From Phocaeicola intestinalis (GTDB lineage Bacteria; Bacteroidota; Bacteroidia; Bacteroidales; Bacteroidaceae), in NCBI RefSeq assembly GCF_014837065.1, contig NZ_JACSPP010000043.1, forward strand, positions 1 through 34,065: a stretch of DNA of 34,065 nucleotides, written 5' to 3'. The notes under the pieces are model-generated. The model was given only the letters and a program-made list of their open reading frames with translations, made no database searches and was not told where the DNA came from. Positions 24,605-31,442 of this stretch are shown one piece after another. The translations under genes and the position numbers were made by a program. Positions within the stretch are counted from its first letter, which is position 1. Every line of letters begins with the position of its first letter.

Positions 24605-25843
24605 ATGGCATCCATCCATCAGAAATATCAGGAAGCTATTCGGCTGTATGCCGAGACCGACTTGTCTGCGGTGCAGATAGCCAAAGCATGTAATGTGGAA
24701 GTAGCTGGCTTTCGGGCTTATCTGGGCAGGCATCATAGGGATTTATTGCTGAAGCGTTATGGCATGGAAGGCATGGAATGTTCGGTAAAGCTTCGTTCGA
24801 AACGTGGGCAACGGCCGGACGCTCATCTTAAATATAAGGAAGCAGTAGAAGCCTGTGATAACCTGTCGTATATCAGATTGAGTATTTCGGAAATAGCTCG
24901 CATGTTTGGTGTTACTGCTACGGGACTGGGCAATTTTCTGCGCCTGCATTATCCTGATGTGCTGGAACGGAGGGAAAAGGCAAAGTTACGACTGGGAATA
25001 GCTGATAATACCTGGCGTGGTGCGCGGCGCCAATGTGCGGAAGTCTATACGCAGGCAGTAGAGATGTATAAGACTACGGATATGACGATATCCGAAGTAG
25101 CAGAGTTTTGTGGTGTATCCATAGGCGGACTGAGCCAGCATCTGCGCTTCTATCATAAAGAGGTGATAGAAAAACGTTTTTCCGAACGTGAGCGGGCGAA
25201 GAAAGGTAAGAAAAAAATCGGACACATATCCGGTAACGGCCGGAAACACGTTCCTGATCCGGAAACAGTGGAAAGGTACCGGGAAGCTCTGGAGCTGTAC
25301 CGGAACACGAATCTCATTGTAAAGGATATTGTGCAGCGGGCGGGAGTTCCGTTGGAAGGCTTCCGTTATTACCTGCGTACATGGCACCGGGATTTGATGT
25401 TGGAACGAAGGGGAATGTCGGCTGCGGGAAAAGACCGGGATGATATTGATTTGAGTATTACCAAACGTTACCTGAAATCGACTTCTGCCAAATATGCCGA
25501 TGCCATTGACAGTTTGAAAGCCAATCCCAGACAGGTGGCTAAGGTGGCTGCAGAGTTCGGATTGCATCCGGAGACGTTTCGGATGTATCTGAAAGAACAT
25601 GAGCCGGAACTGTCGAAGAGGTTAGGGATGATGAAGGCTGCAAACGGGAAAACAGTATCCCGGCAGGCTGCCGAGAAATATGCGGAAGCCGTGCGCCTGT
25701 ATGAAACGACAGGTGAGGAACTGAAGTCGATAGCCAAACGGTTGGGATTGGTATATAATAGTTTGGGAGGATATGTGAGACGTAATTGCCCGGAAGCCAA
25801 ACAGCGGCATGAAGCGATTGTGGCAAAGAAAAAGACAGACTGA
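24605..25843 (+). CDS. Protein of six tandem helix-turn-helix units
   Basis: 412 aa, made of six related blocks of about 48 residues starting near residues 7, 76, 147, 224, 296 and 358, with spacings of 62-77. Each block follows the plan KYxEAhxhYxxT...hxxIAxxxGV...GFxxYLRxxHxxh, for example KYQEAIRLYAETDLSAVQIA and RYREALELYRNTNLIVKDIV. This is a resolvase/Psq-like helix-turn-helix pattern, so sequence-specific or extended DNA binding is the simplest guess. No enzymatic domain, signal peptide or membrane segment is visible, and linkers are rich in Arg/Lys. The ATG at 24605 is preferred to an upstream one at 24560 because the earlier codons fall in the repeat hairpin. The stop overlaps the next ATG by one base (TGATG), so it is translationally coupled to the peptidase-exporter. 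It may regulate that system; this is inference. Confidence 0.8.
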   Translation: MASIHQKYQEAIRLYAETDLSAVQIAKACNVEVAGFRAYLGRHHRDLLLKRYGMEGMECSVKLRSKRGQRPDAHLKYKEAVEACDNLSYIRLSISEIARMFGVTATGLGNFLRLHYPDVLERREKAKLRLGIADNTWRGARRQCAEVYTQAVEMYKTTDMTISEVAEFCGVSIGGLSQHLRFYHKEVIEKRFSERERAKKGKKKIGHISGNGRKHVPDPETVERYREALELYRNTNLIVKDIVQRAGVPLEGFRYYLRTWHRDLMLERRGMSAAGKDRDDIDLSITKRYLKSTSAKYADAIDSLKANPRQVAKVAAEFGLHPETFRMYLKEHEPELSKRLGMMKAANGKTVSRQAAEKYAEAVRLYETTGEELKSIAKRLGLVYNSLGGYVRRNCPEAKQRHEAIVAKKKTD

Positions 25844-27894
25844 TGAAGAAATATTTTGCAAATGAGGTACTGTTTCGGGAAGTGGCAGCCTTGTTGAAGG
25901 AAGGACGTCAAGTGACGATTCCGGTGCGAGGACAAAGCATGCGTCCTTTTCTGGCTGATGGCAGAGACAGTGTAACCTTGGCAAGTTGTACACCCGACGA
26001 ATTGACGCCGGGTGTTGTTGTTTTAGTACGTGAGGATAAAAATGGATACATCGTCTTGCATCGTATCATAGCCAGACAGGCAGACCGTTTGGTATTGCAA
26101 GGGGATGGGAATGCCGGAAGTGCTGAGTATGCTTACGTGAAAGATGTATTGGGCATGGCTGTCGTTTTTATCCGGAAAGGGAGAAGTTATCCGGCATCGG
26201 GCAGGGTATGGCGGATGTATTCGTCAGGCTGGAGGATATGGATGAAGGTGAAAAATGCTGTACATGGTGTCCGTGGCGGGCTGGCATACCTGAAACGGGT
26301 TTCTTGTGGTTTCCGGAAGAAGATTGTGGGATATTGTCTGCTTGGATTATTATCGGTAAGTCTTTCGCTGGGTTTTATCGGAGTGTCGAAGTGGGTGATT
26401 GACGCAGCTACCGGGACAATGGAAGGCAGTTGGGGAATAGGTATTGTGCTGCTGGCTGGGTTGGTTGTGCTGCAGTTGGTGTGCGATGGTATAGACAATT
26501 GGATGAGTGTCGGTATGCAGGTAGGGGTGGGAAACAGGTTGAGGCACCGCTTGTTCGCACGGTTGTTGCAAAGCCGGTGGAACGCCATGGAGCAGTTTCA
26601 TACGGGCGATGTCATGAACCGGATAGAAAAGGATGTCTCATCGGTTGTAGGCATGCTTACGGTTTCGTTGCCTTCGTTTGTGGTAACAGGGATGCAACTG
26701 CTGGCTGCCTTTGTCTTTTTCTGTTTTTTAGATGCGCGGCTGCCTTGGGTGGTAGTGGGCGTTTTTCCGTTGTTTTTGTGGATAGGAAGGTTTTATCTGA
26801 AGCGTATGTACCGTTATACCAGCAAAATAAGGAAGAGTGACAGCCGGATTCAGTCGATTATCCAGGAAAGCCTGCAACTGCGTTCGGTAATCAAGGCATT
26901 GGAACAGAACGACCGTTACATCGGGAAGCTGGACAGGCAGCAGAAAACGTTGCAGGCACGGCTGATGCAACGCACACGTTTTTCTATCTTGACGCGCACC
27001 TGTGTATCGGCGGCGTTTGCTGTGGGGTATCTGATTGCTTTTGTATGGGGAACTGTACATTTGCACCAGGGATTGATAACCTTTGGCACCATGGCGGCTT
27101 TCTTGCAGCTGGTAGGGAAGGTGCAACGTCCTATTCTTGATATGGCACGTATGTTGCCTTCTTGGGTAGAGGTATTTGCTTCTATCGACCGCCTGCGTGA
27201 ACTGGAAGCATTGCCGCAGGAGCGTGAAGCTGCCCAGGTGCTTTCCCCGACAACACCGGACGTGGTGGTCGATAAAATAGATTTCGGATATGATAAAGGA
27301 GAAGCACTGGTCTTCCGACAGTTTTCTTATTGCTTTCGGGCTGGAAGCCGGGTAGCGGTGATGGGAGAGACCGGAAGGGGAAAGACTACACTGGTACGTC
27401 TGCTGTTGGCTTTTGCTGTACCGCAGTCGGGCAATATCCGTTTGTGCACAACTGATTGGGAAGTGGAAGTCTCGGCTGAAACCCGCTGTAATTTTACTTA
27501 TGTTCCTCAGGGGAATACGTTGTTTAGCGGGACTATCCGCGACAATCTGCTGATGGGTAATCCTGAAGCTACGGAAGAGGATATGGTCTGTGCCTTGCAT
27601 ACAGCGGTGGCTGGATTTGTATTTGACTTGCCTTCGGGTATGGACACACTTGTAGGCGAACAGGGAAGTGGGCTGAGTGAAGGACAAGCACAGCGCATTG
27701 CCATTGCCCGCGCTTTGTTGCGTCCTGCTTTTATTTTGCTTTTCGACGAAGCAACCTCGGCTTTGGATGCGGATACCGAACTAAGGTTGCTGGAGAATCT
27801 GAAGAAGCATTGCGCAGGGAAGACCTTTATTTTCGTCACGCATCACACTGCGGTAGCAGAGCGGTGTGATGCGGTGTTGCGGCTTGATGTTTGA
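25843..27894 (+). CDS. S24/S26 peptidase-ABC exporter fusion
   Basis: 683 aa in a single uninterrupted frame. Residues 20-110 form a signal-peptidase-like S24/S26 domain: catalytic-type Ser32 in RGQSMRPF, His73 in VLHRII and QGDGN at 86-90. The His, in place of a Lys, points to the SipW/archaeal Ser-His subtype. Residues about 160-450 are an ABC exporter membrane domain (first segment near 163-190). Residues about 475-683 are the nucleotide-binding domain: Walker A GETGRGKTT (508-516), signature LSEGQ (611-615), Walker B ILLFDEA (631-637), switch His H667. All ATPase motifs are intact. The arrangement parallels the C39-peptidase ABC exporters (PCATs) that cleave leaders while exporting bacteriocins, but with a different protease class. 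Substrate is unknown. It is coupled to the HTH-repeat gene by a one-base overlap. Confidence 0.92.
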   Translation: MKKYFANEVLFREVAALLKEGRQVTIPVRGQSMRPFLADGRDSVTLASCTPDELTPGVVVLVREDKNGYIVLHRIIARQADRLVLQGDGNAGSAEYAYVKDVLGMAVVFIRKGRSYPASGRVWRMYSSGWRIWMKVKNAVHGVRGGLAYLKRVSCGFRKKIVGYCLLGLLSVSLSLGFIGVSKWVIDAATGTMEGSWGIGIVLLAGLVVLQLVCDGIDNWMSVGMQVGVGNRLRHRLFARLLQSRWNAMEQFHTGDVMNRIEKDVSSVVGMLTVSLPSFVVTGMQLLAAFVFFCFLDARLPWVVVGVFPLFLWIGRFYLKRMYRYTSKIRKSDSRIQSIIQESLQLRSVIKALEQNDRYIGKLDRQQKTLQARLMQRTRFSILTRTCVSAAFAVGYLIAFVWGTVHLHQGLITFGTMAAFLQLVGKVQRPILDMARMLPSWVEVFASIDRLRELEALPQEREAAQVLSPTTPDVVVDKIDFGYDKGEALVFRQFSYCFRAGSRVAVMGETGRGKTTLVRLLLAFAVPQSGNIRLCTTDWEVEVSAETRCNFTYVPQGNTLFSGTIRDNLLMGNPEATEEDMVCALHTAVAGFVFDLPSGMDTLVGEQGSGLSEGQAQRIAIARALLRPAFILLFDEATSALDADTELRLLENLKKHCAGKTFIFVTHHTAVAERCDAVLRLDV

Positions 27895-27957
27895 GCTCTT
27901 ATTTATACTTTACGCGGTATGGATTTGTGCATTTTCTCTGTATATATAAGTAACTTA

Positions 27958-28151
27958 AGAAGCTGTTTTGAATTTCTCCAAAAAGTTTTTCTTGGCTTGA
28001 TGTATCCGTTTTCGTGTGTGCTTTGGGCGATTTTTTGGTCCTTTTCGCTCCTGTTCTTCGTCAGATAGCCCGCTATCTTCCTCATCACAGAAGCGAAAAT
28101 GCCTTAAAAACTCATCCCAAATCATCACACGATAAATTTAAAACAGCTTCT
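27958..28151. mobile_element. MITE-like repeat, complete copy
   Basis: 194 bp bounded by near-perfect terminal inverted repeats, AGAAGCTGTTTTGAATTT on the left and AAATTTAAAACAGCTTCT on the right. It lies in the convergent gap between the peptidase-exporter and the PqqD gene. Related copies are at 1-74, 32222-32423 and 33991-34065. The flanks read TTA on the left and AA on the right, suggesting insertion into a TA or TTA-type target, but no longer duplication is visible. Read on the minus strand it contains a 56-codon frame (28125-27955), MIWDEFLRHF..., running out through the terminal repeat. Confidence 0.85.
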
Positions 28152-28159
28152 AAAAAATG

Positions 28160-28193
28160 ATTATCTGCGGAAATCCGCGTTAATCTGTGTTTC
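28160..28193. repeat. AATCTGTGTT-type dispersed unit
   Basis: ATTATCTGCGGAAATCCGCG followed by TTAATCTGTGTTTCC. It contains the small hairpin CGCGGATTTCCGC when read from the other strand. It belongs to the same family as 19465-19609 and lies between the MITE-like element and the PqqD stop codon. Confidence 0.55.
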
Positions 28194-28198
28194 CAAAC

Positions 28199-28483
28199 TT
28201 ACAAACTTATTCCGATTACGCCGAGTTCCTCCAGTTGTTTGAGTAGTTCTTCCACATCGGCAAGGGCTGCCTCGTAGTCTACGTTGTATTCTTCGGTGAG
28301 ATGTTGTGCCAGTTCTTCGGAAGTGGCACCGTTTTTTTGTTGCAGTTTGCTGACGAGGCTGGTAGCTGTATCGTTCAGTATCAGCATCTTCGAGAAGTTC
28401 ACTTGTTCGCCGCAGCCTATCAGTACATTTTCGCCGGCGATGTTGCGTATCAGGAAGTCTTTCTTTAAGGTTGCTTTTATCAT
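28199..28483 (-). CDS. PqqD-like protein (RiPP recognition element fold)
   Basis: 94 aa of the PqqD family, a small winged-helix fold that in characterised systems binds the leader of a precursor peptide and presents it to modifying enzymes. The family pattern is visible: an N-terminal strand region (KKDFLIRNIAGENVLIG), the central ILNDTATSLVSKLQ helix (corresponding to the usual LNexAaxIW motif), TSEELAQHLTEEYNVDYEAA, and a terminal helix DVEELLKQLEELGVIG. It is the last gene of a minus-strand unit, 81 bases after the lipoprotein gene, with a stem-loop between. PqqD proteins in Bacteroidales also occur beside polysaccharide genes without a known peptide, so a RiPP role is possible but unproven. 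Confidence 0.87.
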   Translation of the reverse strand: MIKATLKKDFLIRNIAGENVLIGCGEQVNFSKMLILNDTATSLVSKLQQKNGATSEELAQHLTEEYNVDYEAALADVEELLKQLEELGVIGISL

Positions 28484-28500
28484 AAAGGTGGTGTTTTTAT

Positions 28501-28550
28501 GCTGATAATGCCGGACAGTTTAAGCCGCCCGGCATAATTTATTTATCAGC
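28501..28550. promoter_or_regulatory. Intercistronic stem-loop
   Basis: GCTGATAA (28501-28508) pairs with TTATCAGC (28543-28550), and inside it ATGCCGG (28508-28514) pairs with CCGGCAT (28529-28535). In the minus-strand transcript it lies between the lipoprotein stop and the PqqD start. There is no U-run after it, so partial termination or mRNA stabilisation is more likely than a full terminator. Confidence 0.5.
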
Positions 28551-28564
28551 GAAACTAAAAAGAA

Positions 28565-29779
28565 TTAATTGCAGATTACTTTGATGGGTTTAATGTCAAT
28601 CTTTTGGAAGGTTGAGGAAGAAGAGCGAGTTGAATAAGTTCCTCCTTTCGTTACAATAGGTATCAAGTCATGAACATCAAATGCCAATATTATGTGATGG
28701 ATAGTATTGATATTCATTGTCAAGTTCTTAGGGCGGATTTCAGTATAAAATTCTTTTCCATTATATTGGATACACATATAGATACGGAATTGGAAATCCT
28801 CGTATTCCTCCTCCTTCAATGATGTTTTGTAAAGCGGAGATAATAGAGTATATGTTGTATTGTATCCGTATCCTGTATAGGTTATATTAGTAATTGTTTG
28901 GTCAACTTTTTCGAATGGGACATACCTTTGATTATGGGAAGCATAATAACCAAAACCTTCACTATTATCCTTTAAAATATCATAATATTGGGCAAAATTA
29001 GGACCAAAATAAATTTTGATGTTGAAATTTTCGGGATTTACGTCTTCACCTAATGCGTTGAATGCGTTGTGCCATCCCTCTAAGTCTATTATATGGTCTT
29101 CGTTTTCTACATTTACATTTGTAAACAGAATGTTGATCTTGAATCCCGTAACGTGTCTGGTTAAATCAATGTATTGTGTGTCCCCTGTCATCAGCTCGAG
29201 TAAGCGTTCTCCGGTGTACAATTCACTTCTTAATATTTCTCGGCTTTTGATCTCTTTGATCTCTTCTTCTTCTTCTTCTTTTTCTGGTTGTTTGAGGATT
29301 GTGATATCACCTATCGGTGATAGGTTTGTTGAAGAAGTTTCGGACTTCCATTTTTGATCCTTCATTGTAGAGAAATAAATTTGCTCTTTTGCGTTTAGGG
29401 TTATGGATTGGGAGGCACCTTTAGTAGTAATAGTATAAGTGTTATTATCGTTAACGATAACTTGAATGTTAAAACATTTGTCTTCTCCACAATCTGTTGT
29501 CATTGGAATATATAGGGCTTCATATTCCTCGTTGCCATCTGCTTTGACATGATGTAGATAAATATAGTTTTGTTCATATGTAGAAGTAAATATCCCATTT
29601 TTTACGTCAATGCCTCGCGAATAATTTGTAGAGCCACTTTCTGAATTTACTATGATGTCGGCAGAATAGGTGCCGGGTTTTATCGTTGATATATTTGTAT
29701 CTTCGTCATCTTGGCAAGACATCATTCCCATGCATATTGCCAACATGCCCATTATAAATGTCGGTTTCATTGTTTTCAT
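28565..29779 (-). CDS. Fimbrillin-like surface lipoprotein
   Basis: 404 aa with a lipoprotein signal ending in MGMMSC (lipidated Cys at residue 22) and an Asp-rich start of the mature protein. The mature part is beta-strand rich, with two apparent domains. They are separated by a Glu/Lys-rich linker (KQPEKEEEEEEIKEIKSRE, about 166-184). The closing region LTMNINTIHHIILAFDVHDL resembles Bacteroidales fimbrillin (FimA/Mfa) relatives and DUF4906-type proteins. I do not recognise a precise family, so this is moderate. It starts 8 bases after the stop of the 59-aa peptide gene and shares its promoter. A surface-exposed pilus tip/anchor or adhesin is a reasonable inference. Met4 is an alternative start. 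Confidence 0.72.
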   Translation of the reverse strand: MKTMKPTFIMGMLAICMGMMSCQDDEDTNISTIKPGTYSADIIVNSESGSTNYSRGIDVKNGIFTSTYEQNYIYLHHVKADGNEEYEALYIPMTTDCGEDKCFNIQVIVNDNNTYTITTKGASQSITLNAKEQIYFSTMKDQKWKSETSSTNLSPIGDITILKQPEKEEEEEEIKEIKSREILRSELYTGERLLELMTGDTQYIDLTRHVTGFKINILFTNVNVENEDHIIDLEGWHNAFNALGEDVNPENFNIKIYFGPNFAQYYDILKDNSEGFGYYASHNQRYVPFEKVDQTITNITYTGYGYNTTYTLLSPLYKTSLKEEEYEDFQFRIYMCIQYNGKEFYTEIRPKNLTMNINTIHHIILAFDVHDLIPIVTKGGTYSTRSSSSTFQKIDIKPIKVICN

Positions 29780-29787
29780 GTGTGTTT

Positions 29788-29967
29788 TTAGTTATTATTA
29801 TTCTTCCATGTATTCCAATCAAGGCTTCCTTGTCTGAAGCTTTCTACGTGCGTACTGCTTGATGTTCCGTTTTGCTCAATTCTGATGCATAAATTGCTGG
29901 CGCATATTACATCATTGTACGTCAATTCCATTACTTTCATTGTTGGTTTAGTATATTCCTTTTTCAT
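29788..29967 (-). CDS. 59-aa peptide, MKKxYxxPxxxVxxL type
   Basis: A small protein beginning MKKEYTKPTMKVMELTYND, then VICASNLCIRIEQNG, and ending in an Asn-rich, Trp-containing tail (LDWNTWKNNNN). Peptides with this kind of N-terminus (MKKxYxxPxxxV) are common in Bacteroidales, often beside fimbrillin-like genes; their role is not known to me. There is no signal peptide. Two Cys are 6 residues apart. A good promoter lies upstream (29996-30028), and the lipoprotein gene follows after 8 bases. It could be a leader-type peptide, the substrate of the PqqD protein in the same unit and of the peptidase-exporter nearby, but no cleavage motif can be assigned. The longer upstream frame reaching into the MATE gene is rejected. 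Confidence 0.7.
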   Translation of the reverse strand: MKKEYTKPTMKVMELTYNDVICASNLCIRIEQNGTSSSTHVESFRQGSLDWNTWKNNNN

Positions 29968-29995
29968 CGCTTTATAAATTTGTTTTTTTACTGGG

Positions 29996-30028
29996 CAAAA
30001 GTAAAGATTATCTTGTAGCGATGGTAAA
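29996..30028 (-). promoter_or_regulatory. Bacteroidales-type promoter for peptide/lipoprotein/PqqD operon
   Basis: On the minus strand, TTTA (30028-30025), 21 bases, TACTTTTG (30003-29996). The -7 box fits TAnnTTTG and the -33 box has one mismatch. It lies 28 bases upstream of the 59-aa peptide start at 29967, supporting that start. Confidence 0.55.
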
Positions 30029-30035
30029 AGCAAGG

Positions 30036-30050
30036 GTGACGGTTCGTCAC
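30036..30050 (-). terminator. Short perfect hairpin after MATE gene
   Basis: GTGACG-GTT-CGTCAC is a perfect 6-bp stem located 60 bases after the MATE stop codon and just upstream of the next promoter. A weak U-rich stretch (CTTGCTTTTA) follows on the minus strand. It may end the birA-MATE transcript or act as an operator for the peptide operon. Confidence 0.35.
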
Positions 30051-30110
30051 GAAGAGGTGATAAAAAGTCACATGTCCTGATTTTAGATACGTCTGTCTCT
30101 CCAACAGGTT

Positions 30111-31421
30111 TTAACCAATGCCTTTTCGTGCTATCAATAGTGCCTGTACGATGCCTCGCAAAGCCAGGTAGACGATAAAGCCCATCCATAAGGCATGATT
30201 CTGGAGCGAGTCATGCAGGGTATAATAAATAAGGAAGAAGCTTGCTGATGCGGCAAACATTCCTTTCAGCATGATGGATGTAGCGGTGGCTCCGATGCAG
30301 ATACCGTCGAGTAGGAAGGCAGAGAAACCTGCAAGTGGGATGGCAAGCACCCAATAAAAATAAGTGCCCGAAGCATCAATTACTGTCTGTTCGTTGGTGA
30401 GCAGGCCGAGGAATCCTTTTCCTCCGATGCCATACAGGAGGGTGAAAGCCAGCGAGAGCATAATACCCCAGCCGAAGAGGTGGCGGACGGTGCGGAGAAG
30501 TTCTGTACGGTTTCGTGCACCGATGTATTTTCCGGTCAAAGCTTCGCCAGCGTATGCAAATCCATCCATAATGTATGAGAACAGGGTGAAAAGCTGCATC
30601 AGCAGGGTATTGACTGCCAGTGTAACATCGCCATACGCAGCTCCTGTAGAGGTGAAGAATACGGTGACTGCTACCAGGCAAAGTGTGCGCAGGAAGATGT
30701 CACGGTTCACCTGGAAGAAGCGTGACATTGCTTTACGGGTGAAAACGGCTCCTTGTCTGACATATTTGCGCAGTGGACGGTAATACCGAAACCACAGCAG
30801 GTATGCCATAAAGAGTCCGGCGTATTGGGCAATGAGGGTTCCAAGTGCTACTCCTGCCACTTTCATATCGCAGGCAAACACGAAAAACAGGCTGGCGACA
30901 ATGTTTACCACGTTTTGTGCGATGGCTATGAACATCGGGAAGCGGGAGTTCTGCATCCCGATAAACCATCCGGTGAACCCATACAGTCCCAACGTGGCTG
31001 GTGCTCCCCAAATACAGATATGAAAATAAAGTGATGCGAGTTCTCTAACTTCCGGGCTGGCATCAATCAGGTGGAAAGCGATGATGCGGATGGGATATTG
31101 CAATACCAATAAGGCGAGTGCCAATAAAAGGCTGATGCCTAACGAGCGGAGCAGGATGCGGGTCACTTCAGGAAGATCGTGTGCACCGTACGATTGTGCC
31201 GTGAGTCCGCTTGTTCCCATGCGCAGGAAACCGAATATCCAGTAAATCATATTAAACAGCATGCCGCCTATGGCTATGGCACCGATGTAGGAGGCCGAGC
31301 CTAAATGGCCGACAATGGTGACATCTACCAGTCCCAGCAGGGGTACGGTGATGTTCGAGACAATGGAAGGAAGGGCAATATGCAGTATGCGTTGGCTTGT
31401 GAATGATATATTGAGTGACAT
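30111..31421 (-). CDS. MATE family efflux transporter (DinF-like)
   Basis: 436-aa membrane protein with about twelve hydrophobic segments arranged in two related halves. The MATE family start is clear: RILHIALPSIVSNITVPLLG and VDVTIVGHLGSASYIGAIAI. MATE proteins use Na+ or H+ gradients to export cationic compounds; DinF-like members are common single-copy genes in Bacteroidales. It lies 21 bases downstream of birA on the same strand and probably shares its transcript. It is distinct from the capsule flippase at 8759, which belongs to another branch of the same superfamily. Substrate unknown. Confidence 0.93.
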   Translation of the reverse strand: MSLNISFTSQRILHIALPSIVSNITVPLLGLVDVTIVGHLGSASYIGAIAIGGMLFNMIYWIFGFLRMGTSGLTAQSYGAHDLPEVTRILLRSLGISLLLALALLVLQYPIRIIAFHLIDASPEVRELASLYFHICIWGAPATLGLYGFTGWFIGMQNSRFPMFIAIAQNVVNIVASLFFVFACDMKVAGVALGTLIAQYAGLFMAYLLWFRYYRPLRKYVRQGAVFTRKAMSRFFQVNRDIFLRTLCLVAVTVFFTSTGAAYGDVTLAVNTLLMQLFTLFSYIMDGFAYAGEALTGKYIGARNRTELLRTVRHLFGWGIMLSLAFTLLYGIGGKGFLGLLTNEQTVIDASGTYFYWVLAIPLAGFSAFLLDGICIGATATSIMLKGMFAASASFFLIYYTLHDSLQNHALWMGFIVYLALRGIVQALLIARKGIG

Positions 31422-31442
31422 GTGTTATCTTATAAAGGTGGT

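Noticed and set aside
26728..27687. Minus-strand frame of 319 codons inside the peptidase-exporter
   Set aside because: It lies opposite the ATPase and membrane domains, is rich in Ser/His/Arg as expected of an antisense frame, and matches nothing known.
29968..30189. N-terminal extension of the 59-aa peptide
   Set aside because: The frame is open to 30189 but overlaps the end of the MATE gene and crosses the promoter. The ATG at 29967 fits the peptide family.
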